Positions 19,193 to 34,585 of a DNA stretch of 64,000 nt are shown one piece after another (within the stretch, counting starts at the first letter, position 1; each line of letters opens with the position of its first letter). Under the pieces are notes generated by a model that ran no database searches, was not told where the DNA came from, and was given only the letters and a program-made list of their open reading frames with translations. Position numbers and translations under genes: made by a program. The DNA is from Parvibaculum sp. (GTDB lineage Bacteria > Pseudomonadota > Alphaproteobacteria > Parvibaculales > Parvibaculaceae): contig JARLIS010000061.1 of the NCBI GenBank assembly GCA_031291615.1, positions 62,001 through 126,000 of the forward strand, in the 5' to 3' direction.

Positions 19193-20878
19193 ATGGCATT
19201 TGAGTGCGGCCTTGCCGCCATTTTCGCAGGCATATCGAAGCTCGCGCGCGATCTGGGCGAGCTCACGCCGCGCAGGCGTTGGGCCGTGGCCTTCCTCGCC
19301 GGTGCGCTGAGCGTTCTCGCGCTGCCGCCGGTACATTTTTTCCCGATCCTCTTTTTCACCTTTCCCATACTCGTCTGGCTGATCGACGGGCTCGACCGCG
19401 AGGGCGCGGGCGCGACGCCGCCCGCCCGCGCAACGCTCATCCAGGGTGCGGCCGCAATCGGCTGGTGGTTCGGCTTCGGCTATTTTCTCTTTGGACTTTA
19501 CTGGATCGGCTTCGCCTTCATGGTCGATGCCCAGAAATTCGCCGTCTTCATGCCGCTCGCCGTGGTGGTTCTGCCGGCGGGCCTTGCGCTTTTCACCGCC
19601 GCGGCCACGGTCCTTGCCCGCATTTTCTGGTTCTCCGGCTATCGCCGCATCGTCATGCTGGCCGTCTCATGGACGGTCCTCGAATGGCTGCGCGGCCATA
19701 TACTGACGGGCTTTCCCTGGAACCTGATCGGCGAGAGCTTCACCGGCTCGACGCCGCTGATGCAATGGGCGGCCCTCACCGGGGCTTACGGCCTTTCCTT
19801 CATCGCGGTGCTGATCGTCGCCGCGCCCGCTTCCTTCGATCCGCGCGCGGACGAGGATGCCGCCATGTCGCGCGCTTCCTTCTGGCTGGTGCCCGTCGGC
19901 GCATTGGCGGCGCTCGGATTTCTCTGGGCGGGCGGCGCTGTCCGTCTCGCCGCAGCCGAAACGCAAGAGCCTTCGCCCGACTCGATTCATCTCCGCCTCG
20001 TCCAGCCGAATATTCCGCAGACAGAGAAATGGAAACCCGAAGCCCGCATCGCCATTCTGGGTGAATTCCTGCGCATGAGCGGCGCGCCGACGGCCGCTGC
20101 GCCCAAAGGCCTCGGCCCGCACTCGATCGTCGTCTGGCCGGAATCGGCGCTGGCGATTTTTCTCGCCCGCGAGCCCTATGTGCTGTCCGCCATTTCGCGC
20201 ATCCTGCCGCCCGGCGCGCTTCTCATCACCGGCAGCGTGCGCGGCGAACCGGGTCCGGACGGGCCGCCCGACCGGCTTCAACTTTTCTACAACAGTCTCT
20301 ACGTCGTCAATTCGGACGGCCGCATCGTCGGCACCTATGACAAATTCCATCTGGTGCCCTTCGGCGAATATCTGCCTTTCCACAGCTGGCTCGAACGCAT
20401 CGGGCTTCACAAGCTCGCCAAATTGCAGGGAAGCTTCGACATAGGTCCGGGGCCCGTGACGCTGACCTTGCCCGGCGCGCCGTCGGTCAGCCCGCTCATC
20501 TGCTACGAGATCATTTTTCCCGGTGCCGTCGTCTCGAAGAGCGAACGCCCGGCCTGGATCGTCAATGTGACGAACGACGCCTGGTTCGGTACGTCGAGCG
20601 GTCCCTATCAGCATCTTTCGCAGGCGCGGCTCCGCGCCGTCGAGCAGGGCCTGCCCATCGCCCGCGCGGCCAATACCGGCATATCGGCCGTCATCGACCC
20701 CTATGGCCGGATTCTCGCCCGCAAAGCCCTCAATACCGACGGCGTCGTGGACGCGATACTGCCGCCTCCGCTCGCCCCGACGCCCTATGCCCGCTTCGGC
20801 GACCTCATTCTGGCCCTCATGCTGCTGGCTGCTTCTGCGGCGGTTTACGGCCTTCGCCGCCCGGTCCGTCCCTCCTGA
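19193..20878 (+). CDS. lnt: Apolipoprotein N-acyltransferase
   Basis: Lnt adds the third acyl chain to lipoproteins at the periplasmic face of the inner membrane. The 561-residue protein has several N-terminal membrane helices (to about residue 250) and a periplasmic nitrilase-like domain with the catalytic triad Glu317 ([11 protein letters not shown]), Lys384 ([14 protein letters not shown]) and Cys437 ([13 protein letters not shown]). A final hydrophobic helix closes it. ATG at 19193, directly after the CorC-like gene. Confidence 0.96.
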   Translation: MAFECGLAAIFAGISKLARDLGELTPRRRWAVAFLAGALSVLALPPVHFFPILFFTFPILVWLIDGLDREGAGATPPARATLIQGAAAIGWWFGFGYFLFGLYWIGFAFMVDAQKFAVFMPLAVVVLPAGLALFTAAATVLARIFWFSGYRRIVMLAVSWTVLEWLRGHILTGFPWNLIGESFTGSTPLMQWAALTGAYGLSFIAVLIVAAPASFDPRADEDAAMSRASFWLVPVGALAALGFLWAGGAVRLAAAETQEPSPDSIHLRLVQPNIPQTEKWKPEARIAILGEFLRMSGAPTAAAPKGLGPHSIVVWPESALAIFLAREPYVLSAISRILPPGALLITGSVRGEPGPDGPPDRLQLFYNSLYVVNSDGRIVGTYDKFHLVPFGEYLPFHSWLERIGLHKLAKLQGSFDIGPGPVTLTLPGAPSVSPLICYEIIFPGAVVSKSERPAWIVNVTNDAWFGTSSGPYQHLSQARLRAVEQGLPIARAANTGISAVIDPYGRILARKALNTDGVVDAILPPPLAPTPYARFGDLILALMLLAASAAVYGLRRPVRPS

Positions 20879-21008
20879 ACGAAACTTCACTTGCGGTCAA
20901 AGTCGACTGGAGGTTGTATTTCGCTTGTCCCGGGCCGGTCCCGGTTGCATAAATCTCGGCCGGACAATCGGTCGCATGCGCCCGCTACGGTGCTGAAGAG
21001 GTTTGAGT

Positions 21009-21464
21009 TTGCCCAGAAAATCGCCCAATCCGATCGACATATTCGTCGGCAGCCGCGTGCGGATGCGGCGGATGCTGGTCGGCATGAGCCAGGAAAAACT
21101 GGGCGACAGCCTCGGCCTGACCTTTCAGCAGGTCCAGAAATACGAAAAAGGCGCCAATCGCATCGGCGCGAGCAGGCTTTACCAGATCGCCCGCGTTCTG
21201 AGCGTGCCAGTCGACTTCTTTTATGACGGCATCCAGCTCGACGAAGCCTCTGCGGTCGACGGCCTGGCCGATGCCGAACCTGCCGGTTTCGAACTCGACA
21301 TGCTTTCGACATCGGAAGGCATCCAGCTCAACAGCGCCTTTTTCTCGATCCGCGACCCCAAAGTCCGCAAAAGGGTGCTCGAACTCGTCAAAGCCTTGGG
21401 CGAGGCCGGAAATTTCGACAGCACCCCGGCAGAAGCGCCGCTCGAGGAAGACGACATCCTCTGA
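21009..21464 (+). CDS. XRE-family helix-turn-helix regulator
   Basis: This 151-residue regulator is of a type common upstream of metK in alphaproteobacteria. The helix-turn-helix spans about residues 15-70: VGSRVRMRRMLVGMSQEKLG, then LTFQQVQKYEKGANRIG, then LYQIARVLSVPVDFFYDG. The C-terminus is acidic (EAPLEEDDIL). Starts are TTG codons; 21009 has AGAGG at 7 bases and is preferred over the TTG at 21003. Targets are unknown. Confidence 0.85.
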   Translation: MPRKSPNPIDIFVGSRVRMRRMLVGMSQEKLGDSLGLTFQQVQKYEKGANRIGASRLYQIARVLSVPVDFFYDGIQLDEASAVDGLADAEPAGFELDMLSTSEGIQLNSAFFSIRDPKVRKRVLELVKALGEAGNFDSTPAEAPLEEDDIL

Positions 21465-21593
21465 AGGCTGCGGTTGACCGGCTGCCCGATCCTTGCAAAA
21501 ACACCTGCGCCCGGCGGAAGCTGCGGCAAGTCTTGAGCGTCAGCGCGGCGTTGCGCGGTTTACCGACATTTCCTCACGAGAGGGGCACGACAA

Positions 21594-22763
<1,170 letters not shown>

Positions 22764-23480
22764 TCGGGCGGGAGAGGATCCGAAGGCCCGTCGTCACGTC
22801 TATGGGCGGACCAAGGGCAAGACGCTGAAGCCTCGTCAGGCGCAATTGATGGAGACCTTGTTCCCCAAGGTCTCCATTTCGCTTGAAGAAAGCTCCATCG
22901 ATCCCCGCGCGCTTTTCGAGAACGCAAAAGACATCTGGCTCGAAGTCGGCTTCGGCGGCGGCGAACATCTCGCCTGGCACGCAGAGCAGAACCGCGACGT
23001 CGGTTTTCTCGGCTGCGAGCCCTTCATCAACGGCGTCGCCAAGCTCGTCTCGGAAATCGACGAGAAGAAACTCGCCAATGTCCGCATTCACGCCGACGAT
23101 GCGCGCTTCCTGCTGACGCGCCTCGAGCCCGGCTCGCTCGCGCGTGTCTTCATTCTCTATCCCGACCCCTGGCCGAAATCGCGCCACAACAAGCGCCGCT
23201 TTGTGAACGACGAAACGCTGGCGCTGATCGAGGCCGCGCTGCGCGAAGGCGGCGAATTGCGCTTCGCAAGCGACATCCCGGACTATGTCGCCTGGACGCT
23301 CGCCCATATCCGCCGCTTCAACGAAACCGCGCAAAGCCGTCTCGAATGGCTGGCCGAAAGCCCCGCCGACTGGCGCGAACGGCCGGCCGACTGGCCGCAG
23401 ACGCGCTACGAGGAGAAAGCCAGGCGGGAAGGGCGGCAACCCGGCTATTTAACCTTTCGGAAGAAGGGGTTGCAGGCCAC

Positions 23481-23510
23481 TTGCGAAAAGCCCGGCAAAA
23501 GCGCTATATA
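23481..23510 (+). promoter_or_regulatory. Promoter of the rimP-nusA-infB operon
   Basis: TTGCGA (23481-23486), an 18-base spacer, then TATATA (23505-23510). It lies inside the last codons of trmB and would start transcription near 23518, about 130 bases before the rimP start. Confidence 0.55.
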
Positions 23511-23517
23511 AGCGCCA

Positions 23518-23601
23518 ACTAAAGACGGCTCTCACATAGCGAAGAGCGATCTTCGAACTAAGCGAGTGGGTTGTCTCCGGAAACGGGGGCCCGCTTTTTT
23601 T
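23518..23601 (+). ncRNA. rimP leader, attenuator-like 5' UTR
   Basis: The leader holds a hairpin closed by a GCGA loop (CGAAGA at 23540-23545 with TCTTCG at 23550-23555) and then a clear intrinsic terminator: GTGGG (23566-23570) with CCCGC (23590-23594) around CTCCG-GAAA-CGGGG, followed by seven T (23595-23601). CTCAC at 23531-23535 can instead pair with GTGGG and break the terminator. I recall a published alphaproteobacterial rimP-leader family of this kind; the match is from memory. Confidence 0.65.
23566..23601 (+). terminator. Premature intrinsic terminator before rimP
   Basis: Two stacked 5-bp helices separated by a TTGT/G internal loop, with a GAAA tetraloop and seven T. Because a full essential operon follows, it must be read through or regulated. 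Confidence 0.7.
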
Positions 23602-23646
23602 GTTTCTGGAGGGTCGTTTTCGCAGTCACGAGGAAAGAACACGTAT

Positions 23647-24261
23647 TTGGCGGGTCTCGGAGCGGATCGGCAGGAAGAGGGCGGCGCGCGGGCTGACAGG
23701 CTCGAGACGCTGGACACCCATCTCATTGCCGCCCACGGCCAGTCGCGGAAGGTTTTCGACCTGATCCGCGCGCCCGCCGAAGCGGCAGGCTTTGAAATCG
23801 TGCGCGTGCGCTACGGCCTTCACGACGGCCATACCTTGCAGATCATGGCCGAGCGCGCCGACGGTTCGATGAAGGTTGCCGATTGCGAAACGCTGTCGAA
23901 CCTCCTGTCGGCGATCCTCGACGTCGAGGACCCGATTGCGGGCGAATACAATCTCGAGGTTTCCTCGGCAGGCATCGACCGCCCGCTGACGCGGCCCAAG
24001 GATTTCGAACGCTGGCAGGGCTTCGAGACCAAGATCGAACTCAGCGAGGCCATCGACGGCCGCAAGCGTTTTCGCGGCATTCTGCACGGCTTCGAAAACG
24101 GCGAAGTGCTGATCGAGCACGATGTCGAGGGATTTTCGGAACCGCAGGTGATCGGCCTGCCGTTCCGGCAGGTGGGTGAGGCGAAGCTCACGATGAGCGA
24201 CGATCTCATCAGGGAAAGTTTGAAGCGAAGGGACCGCGAAGGTCCGTCGGACGGAGAATAG
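23647..24261 (+). CDS. rimP: Ribosome maturation factor RimP
   Basis: RimP assists 30S subunit maturation. The protein (204 residues) has the family segments AAGFEIVRVRYGLHDGHTLQ and YNLEVSSAGIDRPLTRPKDF, then the SH3-like C-terminal domain. The TTG at 23647 with AGGAAAG at 9 bases is the best start; the earlier in-frame GTG at 23566 lies inside the terminator hairpin. First gene of the rimP-nusA-infB operon, 2 bases before nusA. Confidence 0.92.
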   Translation: MAGLGADRQEEGGARADRLETLDTHLIAAHGQSRKVFDLIRAPAEAAGFEIVRVRYGLHDGHTLQIMAERADGSMKVADCETLSNLLSAILDVEDPIAGEYNLEVSSAGIDRPLTRPKDFERWQGFETKIELSEAIDGRKRFRGILHGFENGEVLIEHDVEGFSEPQVIGLPFRQVGEAKLTMSDDLIRESLKRRDREGPSDGE

Positions 24262-24263
24262 AC

Positions 24264-25868
24264 ATGGCTGTTAGCGCCAACCGGCTTGAGCTGTTGCAGA
24301 TCGCAGATGCGGTCGCGCGCGAGAAATCGATCGATCGCGAGGTCGTCATCGAAGCGATGGCCGAAGCGATCCAGAAGGCGGCGCGCTCGCGCTACGGTGC
24401 GGAAAACGAAATCCGCGCCCGTATCAATCCACAGACCGGCGAAATCAGGCTGGTGCGCCTGCTCGAAGTCGTCGATCAGGTCGAGAACGATGCCGTGCAG
24501 ATCGATCAGAAGGAAGCCCAGCGCCGCAATCCGGCCGCGCAGATGGGCGACCTGATCGAGGACGAGCTGCCGCCCGTCGATTTCGGCCGCATCGCCGCCC
24601 AGACCGCCAAGCAGGTCATCGTGCAGAAGGTGCGCGACGCCGAGCGCGAGCGCCAGTACGACGAATACAAGGACCGCATCGGCGAGATCGTTCACGGCAT
24701 CGTCAAGCGCGTCGAATACGGCAACGTGGTGACGGATCTCGGTCGCGGCGAAGCGATCGTGCGGCGCGACGAGCTTCTGCCGCGCGAGACGTTTCGCAAC
24801 GGCGACCGCATCCGCGCCTATATCTACGACGTGCGCCGCGAACAGCGCGGCCCGCAGATTTTCCTCTCCCGCACCCATCCCCAGTTCATGGCGAAGCTCT
24901 TTGCCCAGGAAGTGCCGGAAATCTATGACGGCATCATCGAGATCAAGGCGGTTGCCCGCGATCCGGGTTCGCGCGCCAAGATCGCTGTTTTGTCGAACGA
25001 CAGCTCCATCGACCCCGTCGGCGCCTGCGTCGGCATGAGGGGCACCCGCGTTCAGGCGGTGGTGAGCGAGTTGCAGGGCGAAAAGATCGACATCATCCAG
25101 TGGTCGCCCGACGCCGCGACCTTCATCGTCACCGCGCTCGCGCCCGCCGAAGTCGTCAAGGTCGTGCTTGACGAGGACACCAAGCGTATTGAAGTCGTCG
25201 TACCCGATGACCAGCTATCGCTGGCGATCGGCCGCCGCGGCCAGAACGTGCGGCTCGCCTCGCAGCTCACCGGCTGGGATATCGACATCCTGACGGAAGC
25301 CGAAGAGAGCGAGCGCCGCCAGGCCGAGTTCGCAAGCCGCAGCGCAACCTTCGCCGAGGCGCTCGACGTCGATGAGGTGATCGCGCAGTTGCTGGCGTCG
25401 GAAGGCTTCTCCTCGATCGAGGAAGTCGCCTACGTGCCGCTCGACGAAATCGCCGAGATCGAAGGTTTCGACGAGGACACGGCGCAGGAAATCCAGAGCC
25501 GCGCGCTCGACTATATCGACCGGCAGAACGCCGAATTCGACGACAAGCGCAAGGCGCTGGGCGTCGCCGACGAACTGGCCGACATCGAAGGCGTGACGCC
25601 CAAGATGCTGGTCGCCTTCGGCGAAAACGAGATCAAGACCGTCGAGGATCTCGCCGGTTGCGCGACCGACGACCTCACCGGCTGGAACGAGACGGTGAAC
25701 GGCGAGCGCAAGCACCAGAAGGGCATCATCGAGGGCTTCGACCTGACCGAGGACGATGCGAATGCGCTGATCATGAAGGCGCGCGTCAAGGCCGGCTGGA
25801 TCACCGAGGCCGATCTCGCCAAGGCGGCCGAGGAAGCGGAAGAAGCCGAGGAAGTCGGGCAGGATTGA
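24264..25868 (+). CDS. nusA: Transcription termination/antitermination factor NusA
   Basis: NusA binds RNA polymerase and RNA to modulate pausing, termination and antitermination. Domains in order are the N-terminal polymerase-binding domain (1-125), S1 ([19 protein letters not shown]), two KH domains ([39 protein letters not shown]) and two C-terminal helix-hairpin repeats ([37 protein letters not shown]). The 534-residue length is typical of alphaproteobacteria. Its TGA overlaps the next ATG. Confidence 0.97.
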   Translation: MAVSANRLELLQIADAVAREKSIDREVVIEAMAEAIQKAARSRYGAENEIRARINPQTGEIRLVRLLEVVDQVENDAVQIDQKEAQRRNPAAQMGDLIEDELPPVDFGRIAAQTAKQVIVQKVRDAERERQYDEYKDRIGEIVHGIVKRVEYGNVVTDLGRGEAIVRRDELLPRETFRNGDRIRAYIYDVRREQRGPQIFLSRTHPQFMAKLFAQEVPEIYDGIIEIKAVARDPGSRAKIAVLSNDSSIDPVGACVGMRGTRVQAVVSELQGEKIDIIQWSPDAATFIVTALAPAEVVKVVLDEDTKRIEVVVPDDQLSLAIGRRGQNVRLASQLTGWDIDILTEAEESERRQAEFASRSATFAEALDVDEVIAQLLASEGFSSIEEVAYVPLDEIAEIEGFDEDTAQEIQSRALDYIDRQNAEFDDKRKALGVADELADIEGVTPKMLVAFGENEIKTVEDLAGCATDDLTGWNETVNGERKHQKGIIEGFDLTEDDANALIMKARVKAGWITEADLAKAAEEAEEAEEVGQD

Positions 25869-26515
25869 TGGCGGAAGCCTCCCGCGGCGCGAAATCGAAA
25901 GAGGAGCGCCGCTGCATAGTCGATGGCGAGGTCGGGCCCCGCGAAGGGCTCATCCGCTTCGTTATCGGCCCCGAAGAGACGGTCGTGCCCGATCTCGGCG
26001 AAAGGCTGCCGGGGCGGGGTTTCTGGGTTTCGGCGCGCCGCGAGGCGGTCGAAACCGCCATCCGCAAGGGCCTTTTCGCCAAGGCCGCGCGGGCGAAAGT
26101 CGAAGTGCCGGAAGAGCTTGCCGACGAGGTCGAGCGGCTTCTGGCGAAGCGGGCGGCAGCCGCCCTCGGCCTTGCGCGCAAGGCGGGCGAGCTGGTTGCC
26201 GGCTTCGAGAAAGTGATGGCCGAGATTTCGGCCGGCCGGGTCGCGCTTCTGATCGAGGCGCGCGACGGTTCGGAAGATAGCGTGGCGAAGCTCGCCGGAG
26301 CCCTGAGGGCCCGGTATGCGGCGCTGCAAAAGGCGCCGGTGCCGGTCCTGAGGCCCCTTTGGGCGGTCGAAATGGGTTTGGCACTGGGCCGCGCAAATGT
26401 GGTACATGCTGCCCTGACCCAAGGCAGTATGGAACGAAAAGTCTCGGGCGATCTCGCCAGACTGGAAAGCTATGGGCGCAAATTGCGCCCTCTGGAGCAC
26501 GGCCCCGAACAGTGA
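25868..26515 (+). CDS. YlxR (DUF448)-L7Ae fusion RNA-binding protein
   Basis: This 215-residue protein joins an N-terminal DUF448/YlxR domain (EERRCIVDGEVGPREGLIRF, GRGFWVSARREAVETAI) to a C-terminal L7Ae/YlxQ-like domain (AAAALGLARKAGELVAGFEK). In Bacillus the two are separate neighbouring genes, ylxR and ylxQ; here they are fused, as in many alphaproteobacteria. YlxR has been linked to RNase P and transcription control, but the role of the fusion is not established. Its start codon overlaps the nusA stop. Confidence 0.88.
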   Translation: MAEASRGAKSKEERRCIVDGEVGPREGLIRFVIGPEETVVPDLGERLPGRGFWVSARREAVETAIRKGLFAKAARAKVEVPEELADEVERLLAKRAAAALGLARKAGELVAGFEKVMAEISAGRVALLIEARDGSEDSVAKLAGALRARYAALQKAPVPVLRPLWAVEMGLALGRANVVHAALTQGSMERKVSGDLARLESYGRKLRPLEHGPEQ

Positions 26516-26570
26516 AGACCCGATTTTCGGGTCAGGTCGGGCTCAAACGTAAGACGGATGTAGGACAGGC

Positions 26571-29345
<2,775 letters not shown>

Positions 29346-29396
29346 GGTTGACGCTTCGCCAGCCCCGCCCAATTCCGGAGCGAGCGAACAACGCAT

Positions 29397-29825
29397 ATGC
29401 GCAAGAAATCGCATTCCAAGCCAAGTCACCGCGAAACGCGGGGCCCGAGCCAGCGTCAGCTGCGCGCGGGCGAACTTGTGCGCCGTGCGCTTGCCGAAAT
29501 CATTGCGCGCGGCACCATCCAGGACCCCGAGCTTGCCGAGCGCGCCGTCACCATTTCCGAAGTGCGCATGAGCCCCGACCTGAAACAGGCGACCTGTTTC
29601 GTCGCGCCCCTGGGCGGCGGCGACAGCAAGGCCATTGTCGCCGGCCTCACCCGCGTCAAATCCTATCTGCGTGGCCAGCTCGCCCATGAAGTGACGTTCA
29701 AGTTCATGCCCGATCTCGTCTTCATGGCCGATACCTCTTTCGACCGCGCCGAAGCGGTCGACCGTCTGCTGCATTCGCCCTCCGTCGCCCGCGACCTCCA
29801 GCACGACGACACCGACGAGGACTGA
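29397..29825 (+). CDS. rbfA: Ribosome-binding factor A
   Basis: RbfA is a KH-type cold-shock and 30S maturation factor that contacts helix 1 of 16S rRNA. The 142-residue protein has QRQLRAGELVRRALAEIIAR, TISEVRMSPDLKQATCFVAP and the C-terminal FMPDLVFMADTSFDRA, all family landmarks. It lies 51 bases after infB and 4 bases before truB, in the standard operon order. Confidence 0.95.
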   Translation: MRKKSHSKPSHRETRGPSQRQLRAGELVRRALAEIIARGTIQDPELAERAVTISEVRMSPDLKQATCFVAPLGGGDSKAIVAGLTRVKSYLRGQLAHEVTFKFMPDLVFMADTSFDRAEAVDRLLHSPSVARDLQHDDTDED

Positions 29826-29829
29826 TCCC

Positions 29830-30756
29830 ATGGCCCGCCGCAAGAAGGGCGAGGCGGTCTCCGGCTGGGTCGTGGTCGACAAGCCGGTCGGCCCGACCTC
29901 GACCCAGGTCGTCGCCATGGTCCGCCGTCTCTACAACGCGCAGAAGGCCGGCCATGCCGGCACGCTCGATCCGCTGGCAAGCGGCATCCTGCCCGTAGCA
30001 TTGGGCGAGGCGACGAAAACCGTCCCCTTCATCCTCGATGCGACCAAGGGCTATCGCTTCACCATCCGCTTCGGCGTCGCGACCACGACTGACGATGCGG
30101 AGGGGACGGCGACCTCCACAAGCCCGGTTCGCCCTTCGGCGGCCGACATAGAGGCCATGCTCCCCCGCTTCACCGGCCCGATCGAACAGGTTCCGCCCGC
30201 CTTTTCCGCCATCAAGGTCGATGGCGAGCGGGCCTACGACCTCGCTCGGGCAGGCGAGGCGGTCGAGCTCAAACCCCGGCCCGTCACCATCCATTGGGCC
30301 CGCCTGACCGGCTGCCCTGACGGAGACCATGCCGAGCTCGAAATCTCTTGCAGCAAAGGGACTTACGTCCGTTCCCTTGCCAGGGATCTGGCTCTGGCGC
30401 TCGGCACCGTCGGCCATGTTTCGGCGCTCAGGCGGGTCGCCCACGGGCCTTTCCGGGAGGCCTCCGCAATTCCGCTGGATAAACTGACCGCCTTGGGCCA
30501 TATTCCGCCCGCTTCCGACACTCTCAGGACGCATCTGCTGCCGCTTCAGACCGCGCTGGACGACATCCCGGCCCTGGCCATGAGCGCAGACGATGCATCC
30601 CGTTTAAGGCAGGGCCAGGGAGTTTTATTGCGCGGGCGAGACGCTCCGATTTTGTCGGGGCCGGTTCTGGCGACCCACAGGGGAGACCCTGTGGCCCTGA
30701 CGGAGTACAGCCAGGGAGAATTGAAACCCGTGCGCGTGTTCAATCTCGGTTCATAG
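29830..30756 (+). CDS. truB: tRNA pseudouridine-55 synthase TruB
   Basis: TruB makes the near-universal Psi55 in the T-loop of tRNA. The catalytic Asp is in [20 protein letters not shown]; further landmarks are [17 protein letters not shown] at the N-terminus, [19 protein letters not shown], and [19 protein letters not shown]. Length 308 residues. Followed by rpsO after 10 bases. Confidence 0.96.
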   Translation: MARRKKGEAVSGWVVVDKPVGPTSTQVVAMVRRLYNAQKAGHAGTLDPLASGILPVALGEATKTVPFILDATKGYRFTIRFGVATTTDDAEGTATSTSPVRPSAADIEAMLPRFTGPIEQVPPAFSAIKVDGERAYDLARAGEAVELKPRPVTIHWARLTGCPDGDHAELEISCSKGTYVRSLARDLALALGTVGHVSALRRVAHGPFREASAIPLDKLTALGHIPPASDTLRTHLLPLQTALDDIPALAMSADDASRLRQGQGVLLRGRDAPILSGPVLATHRGDPVALTEYSQGELKPVRVFNLGS

Positions 30757-30766
30757 GAGACCCCCG

Positions 30767-31036
30767 ATGTCGATTACGCCGGAGCGCAAGCAAGCGCTCA
30801 TCAAGGAATTCGCCGGCAAGGCTGGCGATACGGGTTCGCCCGAAGTGCAGGTTGCGATCCTCACGGAACGCATCACCAACCTCACCGAACATTTCAAGGG
30901 CCACGCGAAGGACAACCATTCGCGCCGCGGTCTGCTGAAGATGGTGAGCCAGCGTCGTTCGCTTCTCGACTACGTCAAGAAGGTCGACCAGGCGCGTTAT
31001 GAATCCCTGATTTCCCGCCTGGGAATCCGGAGGTAA
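30767..31036 (+). CDS. rpsO: 30S ribosomal protein S15
   Basis: The 89-residue S15 binds the central domain of 16S rRNA. Landmarks are [40 protein letters not shown] and the terminal [13 protein letters not shown]. rpsO-pnp adjacency is conserved. Confidence 0.97.
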   Translation: MSITPERKQALIKEFAGKAGDTGSPEVQVAILTERITNLTEHFKGHAKDNHSRRGLLKMVSQRRSLLDYVKKVDQARYESLISRLGIRR

Positions 31037-31342
31037 CACCGGGGTGCATTTTTCCCCCAACGATTTGAAGGCGCGCGGCACGCAGGAGGCGACAAGGTTC
31101 GCGTCCTCTGATCCGCGCGCCCTCAACGAGACATTTATCCGTCGGATCGAAGTTTTGCAGGTGGGCTCCGTCGCTGCCGTCTCACGGCGCGTGGCTCCTC
31201 TTCTTGTTCGCGTGGCGCATTGAAAACGCGCCCCTGCGAACTTCGACCATTTGTCCGGCCGCAATGAAAGCGGCAGAAAGTGCGCCCCGCCTGATGGTGG
31301 AATGTACGCAGAGAGTGCGGCGGCGCGGAAAAGGAAAACAAG
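31037..31342 (+). promoter_or_regulatory. rpsO-pnp spacer / pnp leader with large hairpin
   Basis: This 306-base spacer has no gene. A strong stem-loop at 31070-31121 pairs GGCGCGCGG (31070-31078) with CCGCGCGCC (31113-31121) and encloses a second helix (31084-31092 with 31099-31107, one G-G mismatch). In E. coli an RNase III-cleaved hairpin in this position lets PNPase repress its own synthesis, and the same control is likely here. Just after rpsO, GGGG and CCCC around TGCATTTTT could form a minor hairpin. Confidence 0.6.
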
Positions 31343-33526
<2,184 letters not shown>

Positions 33527-33549
33527 AGCATCTGGCTTCCAATGAACAA

Positions 33550-33578
33550 GGGCGTCGGAGCGATCCGGCGCCCTTTTT
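33550..33578 (+). terminator. Intrinsic terminator of the rimP-pnp operon
   Basis: A 10-bp stem (GGGCGTCGGA at 33550-33559 with TCCGGCGCCC at 33564-33573, one T-G pair), GCGA tetraloop and TTTTT. Confidence 0.9.
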
Positions 33579-33702
33579 ATTTGTACCGGGACGATGAAGG
33601 AACGCTGCTGTTTCCGTTCAGAACGGGTTCATATCGGAAAGCCTATGAATGGATCGTCGAAACGGAACTCCCCGATCCCCGGGGTCTGAGAGGAGAGAGA
33701 AA

Positions 33703-34155
33703 ATGAAGCACATATTCGCAGCTGCCGTCGCCCTGTCCATGCTCGCAGCCCCCGCCGCCATGGCCGACCAGCGCCCCAGAAACCAGCCGCCCATGGGTCA
33801 GGGTTCTCCCTACCAGGGCAACCAGAATCAGGGCTATCAGAACCACGGGCCCCAGGGCCAGAATCAGAACCGGCCGGCGCCGAAGCCGCAATACAGCTAC
33901 AACGGCCGCAACTACGACGCCGTGCACGGGCCGAAGTGGAACGCACCCAAGGGCTATGATGCGCATCGCAACTGGAAGCGCGGACAGAAGCTGCCCTACG
34001 CCTATCGCGATCGCGGCTATGTCGTCGACTATCGCGCCTATCGCCTCAGCCAGCCGCCGCGTGGTTATCAGTGGATCCGCGTCAACAACAACGTCTATCT
34101 CGTTCAGCAGTCGAACGGACTGATCGCGCAGATCGTGCTGAACATGTTCTACTGA
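33703..34155 (+). CDS. RcnB-like secreted protein
   Basis: This 150-residue exported protein has the signal peptide MKHIFAAAVALSMLAAPAAMA, cut probably after AMA. A Gln/Asn/Gly/Pro-rich low-complexity stretch follows (about residues 22-68: GNQNQGYQNHGPQGQNQNRP), then an RcnB-type domain (WKRGQKLPYAYRDRGYVVDY, GYQWIRVNNNVYLVQ). E. coli RcnB is a periplasmic protein affecting nickel/cobalt efflux; most homologues are uncharacterised. The ATG at 33703 has AGGAGAG upstream. It sits alone between two terminators. Confidence 0.8.
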   Translation: MKHIFAAAVALSMLAAPAAMADQRPRNQPPMGQGSPYQGNQNQGYQNHGPQGQNQNRPAPKPQYSYNGRNYDAVHGPKWNAPKGYDAHRNWKRGQKLPYAYRDRGYVVDYRAYRLSQPPRGYQWIRVNNNVYLVQQSNGLIAQIVLNMFY

Positions 34156-34176
34156 GCGGAACCGCATAACGACGAA

Positions 34177-34204
34177 GGGCGCCGGCTCGATCCGGCGCCC
34201 TTTT
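34177..34204. terminator. Intrinsic terminator between the RcnB-like and VOC genes
   Basis: A 9-bp stem (GGGCGCCGG at 34177-34185 with CCGGCGCCC at 34192-34200) is followed by TTTT. The stop codon of the convergent VOC gene lies at 34204-34206, so the element mainly serves the plus-strand gene. Confidence 0.85.
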
Positions 34205-34563
34205 CATTTCGGCTGCATCAGCTCTATGCGATTGCCGAAGGGGTCGAAGACGAAAAGCCGGTCATAGCCGTCGACCGGCACATCCTCGGCAATCCGGTAG
34301 CCGCCTGCGCGCGCGCGCGCCGAAAGGCCCGCAAGATCGCCGGTCAGGAAGGCGACATGCGCCTTGGTTGCGGGATGGAAATCCTTGTCGACGCCCAGAT
34401 GAAGCTTCAACGCGCCGAGTTCGAACCAGCCGCCGCCGCGCGCCGCCTGTGCGGGCGGCTTCGGCACTTCCGTGAAGCCGAGCACGTCCACATAAAAGCG
34501 CCGCGCCTCTGGCTCGCCATCCTTGGGGATTGCGATCTGGACATGGTCGATACCGGTCAGCAT
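34204..34563 (-). CDS. VOC-family glyoxalase/dioxygenase-like protein
   Basis: This 119-residue single VOC domain has MLTGIDHVQIAIPKDGEPEA, FYVDVLGFTEVPKP, KLHLGVD and the C-terminal LFVFDPFGNRIELMQP. Metal-ligand positions His7, His48-region and Glu in RIELMQ are visible. The substrate is unknown. The start at 34563 has GGAGG at 5 bases; a start 11 codons upstream would overlap fabI. It is the last gene of the fabA-fabB-fabI transcription unit. Confidence 0.82.
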   Translation of the reverse strand: MLTGIDHVQIAIPKDGEPEARRFYVDVLGFTEVPKPPAQAARGGGWFELGALKLHLGVDKDFHPATKAHVAFLTGDLAGLSARARAGGYRIAEDVPVDGYDRLFVFDPFGNRIELMQPK

Positions 34564-34585
34564 GGAACCTCCGGCAGTTTGATCG

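Noticed and set aside
21465..21593. Possible SAM riboswitch upstream of metK (TTCCTCACGAG and CAATTGGCACGG recall the SAM/SAH motif)
   Set aside because: The conserved pairing and the pseudoknot with the ribosome site cannot be formed as in known classes, and the TTGGCA lies in the metK start itself. A covariance search would settle it.
23566..23646. GTG start for rimP at 23566
   Set aside because: It lies within the terminator hairpin and adds residues absent from RimP; the TTG at 23647 has a proper ribosome site.
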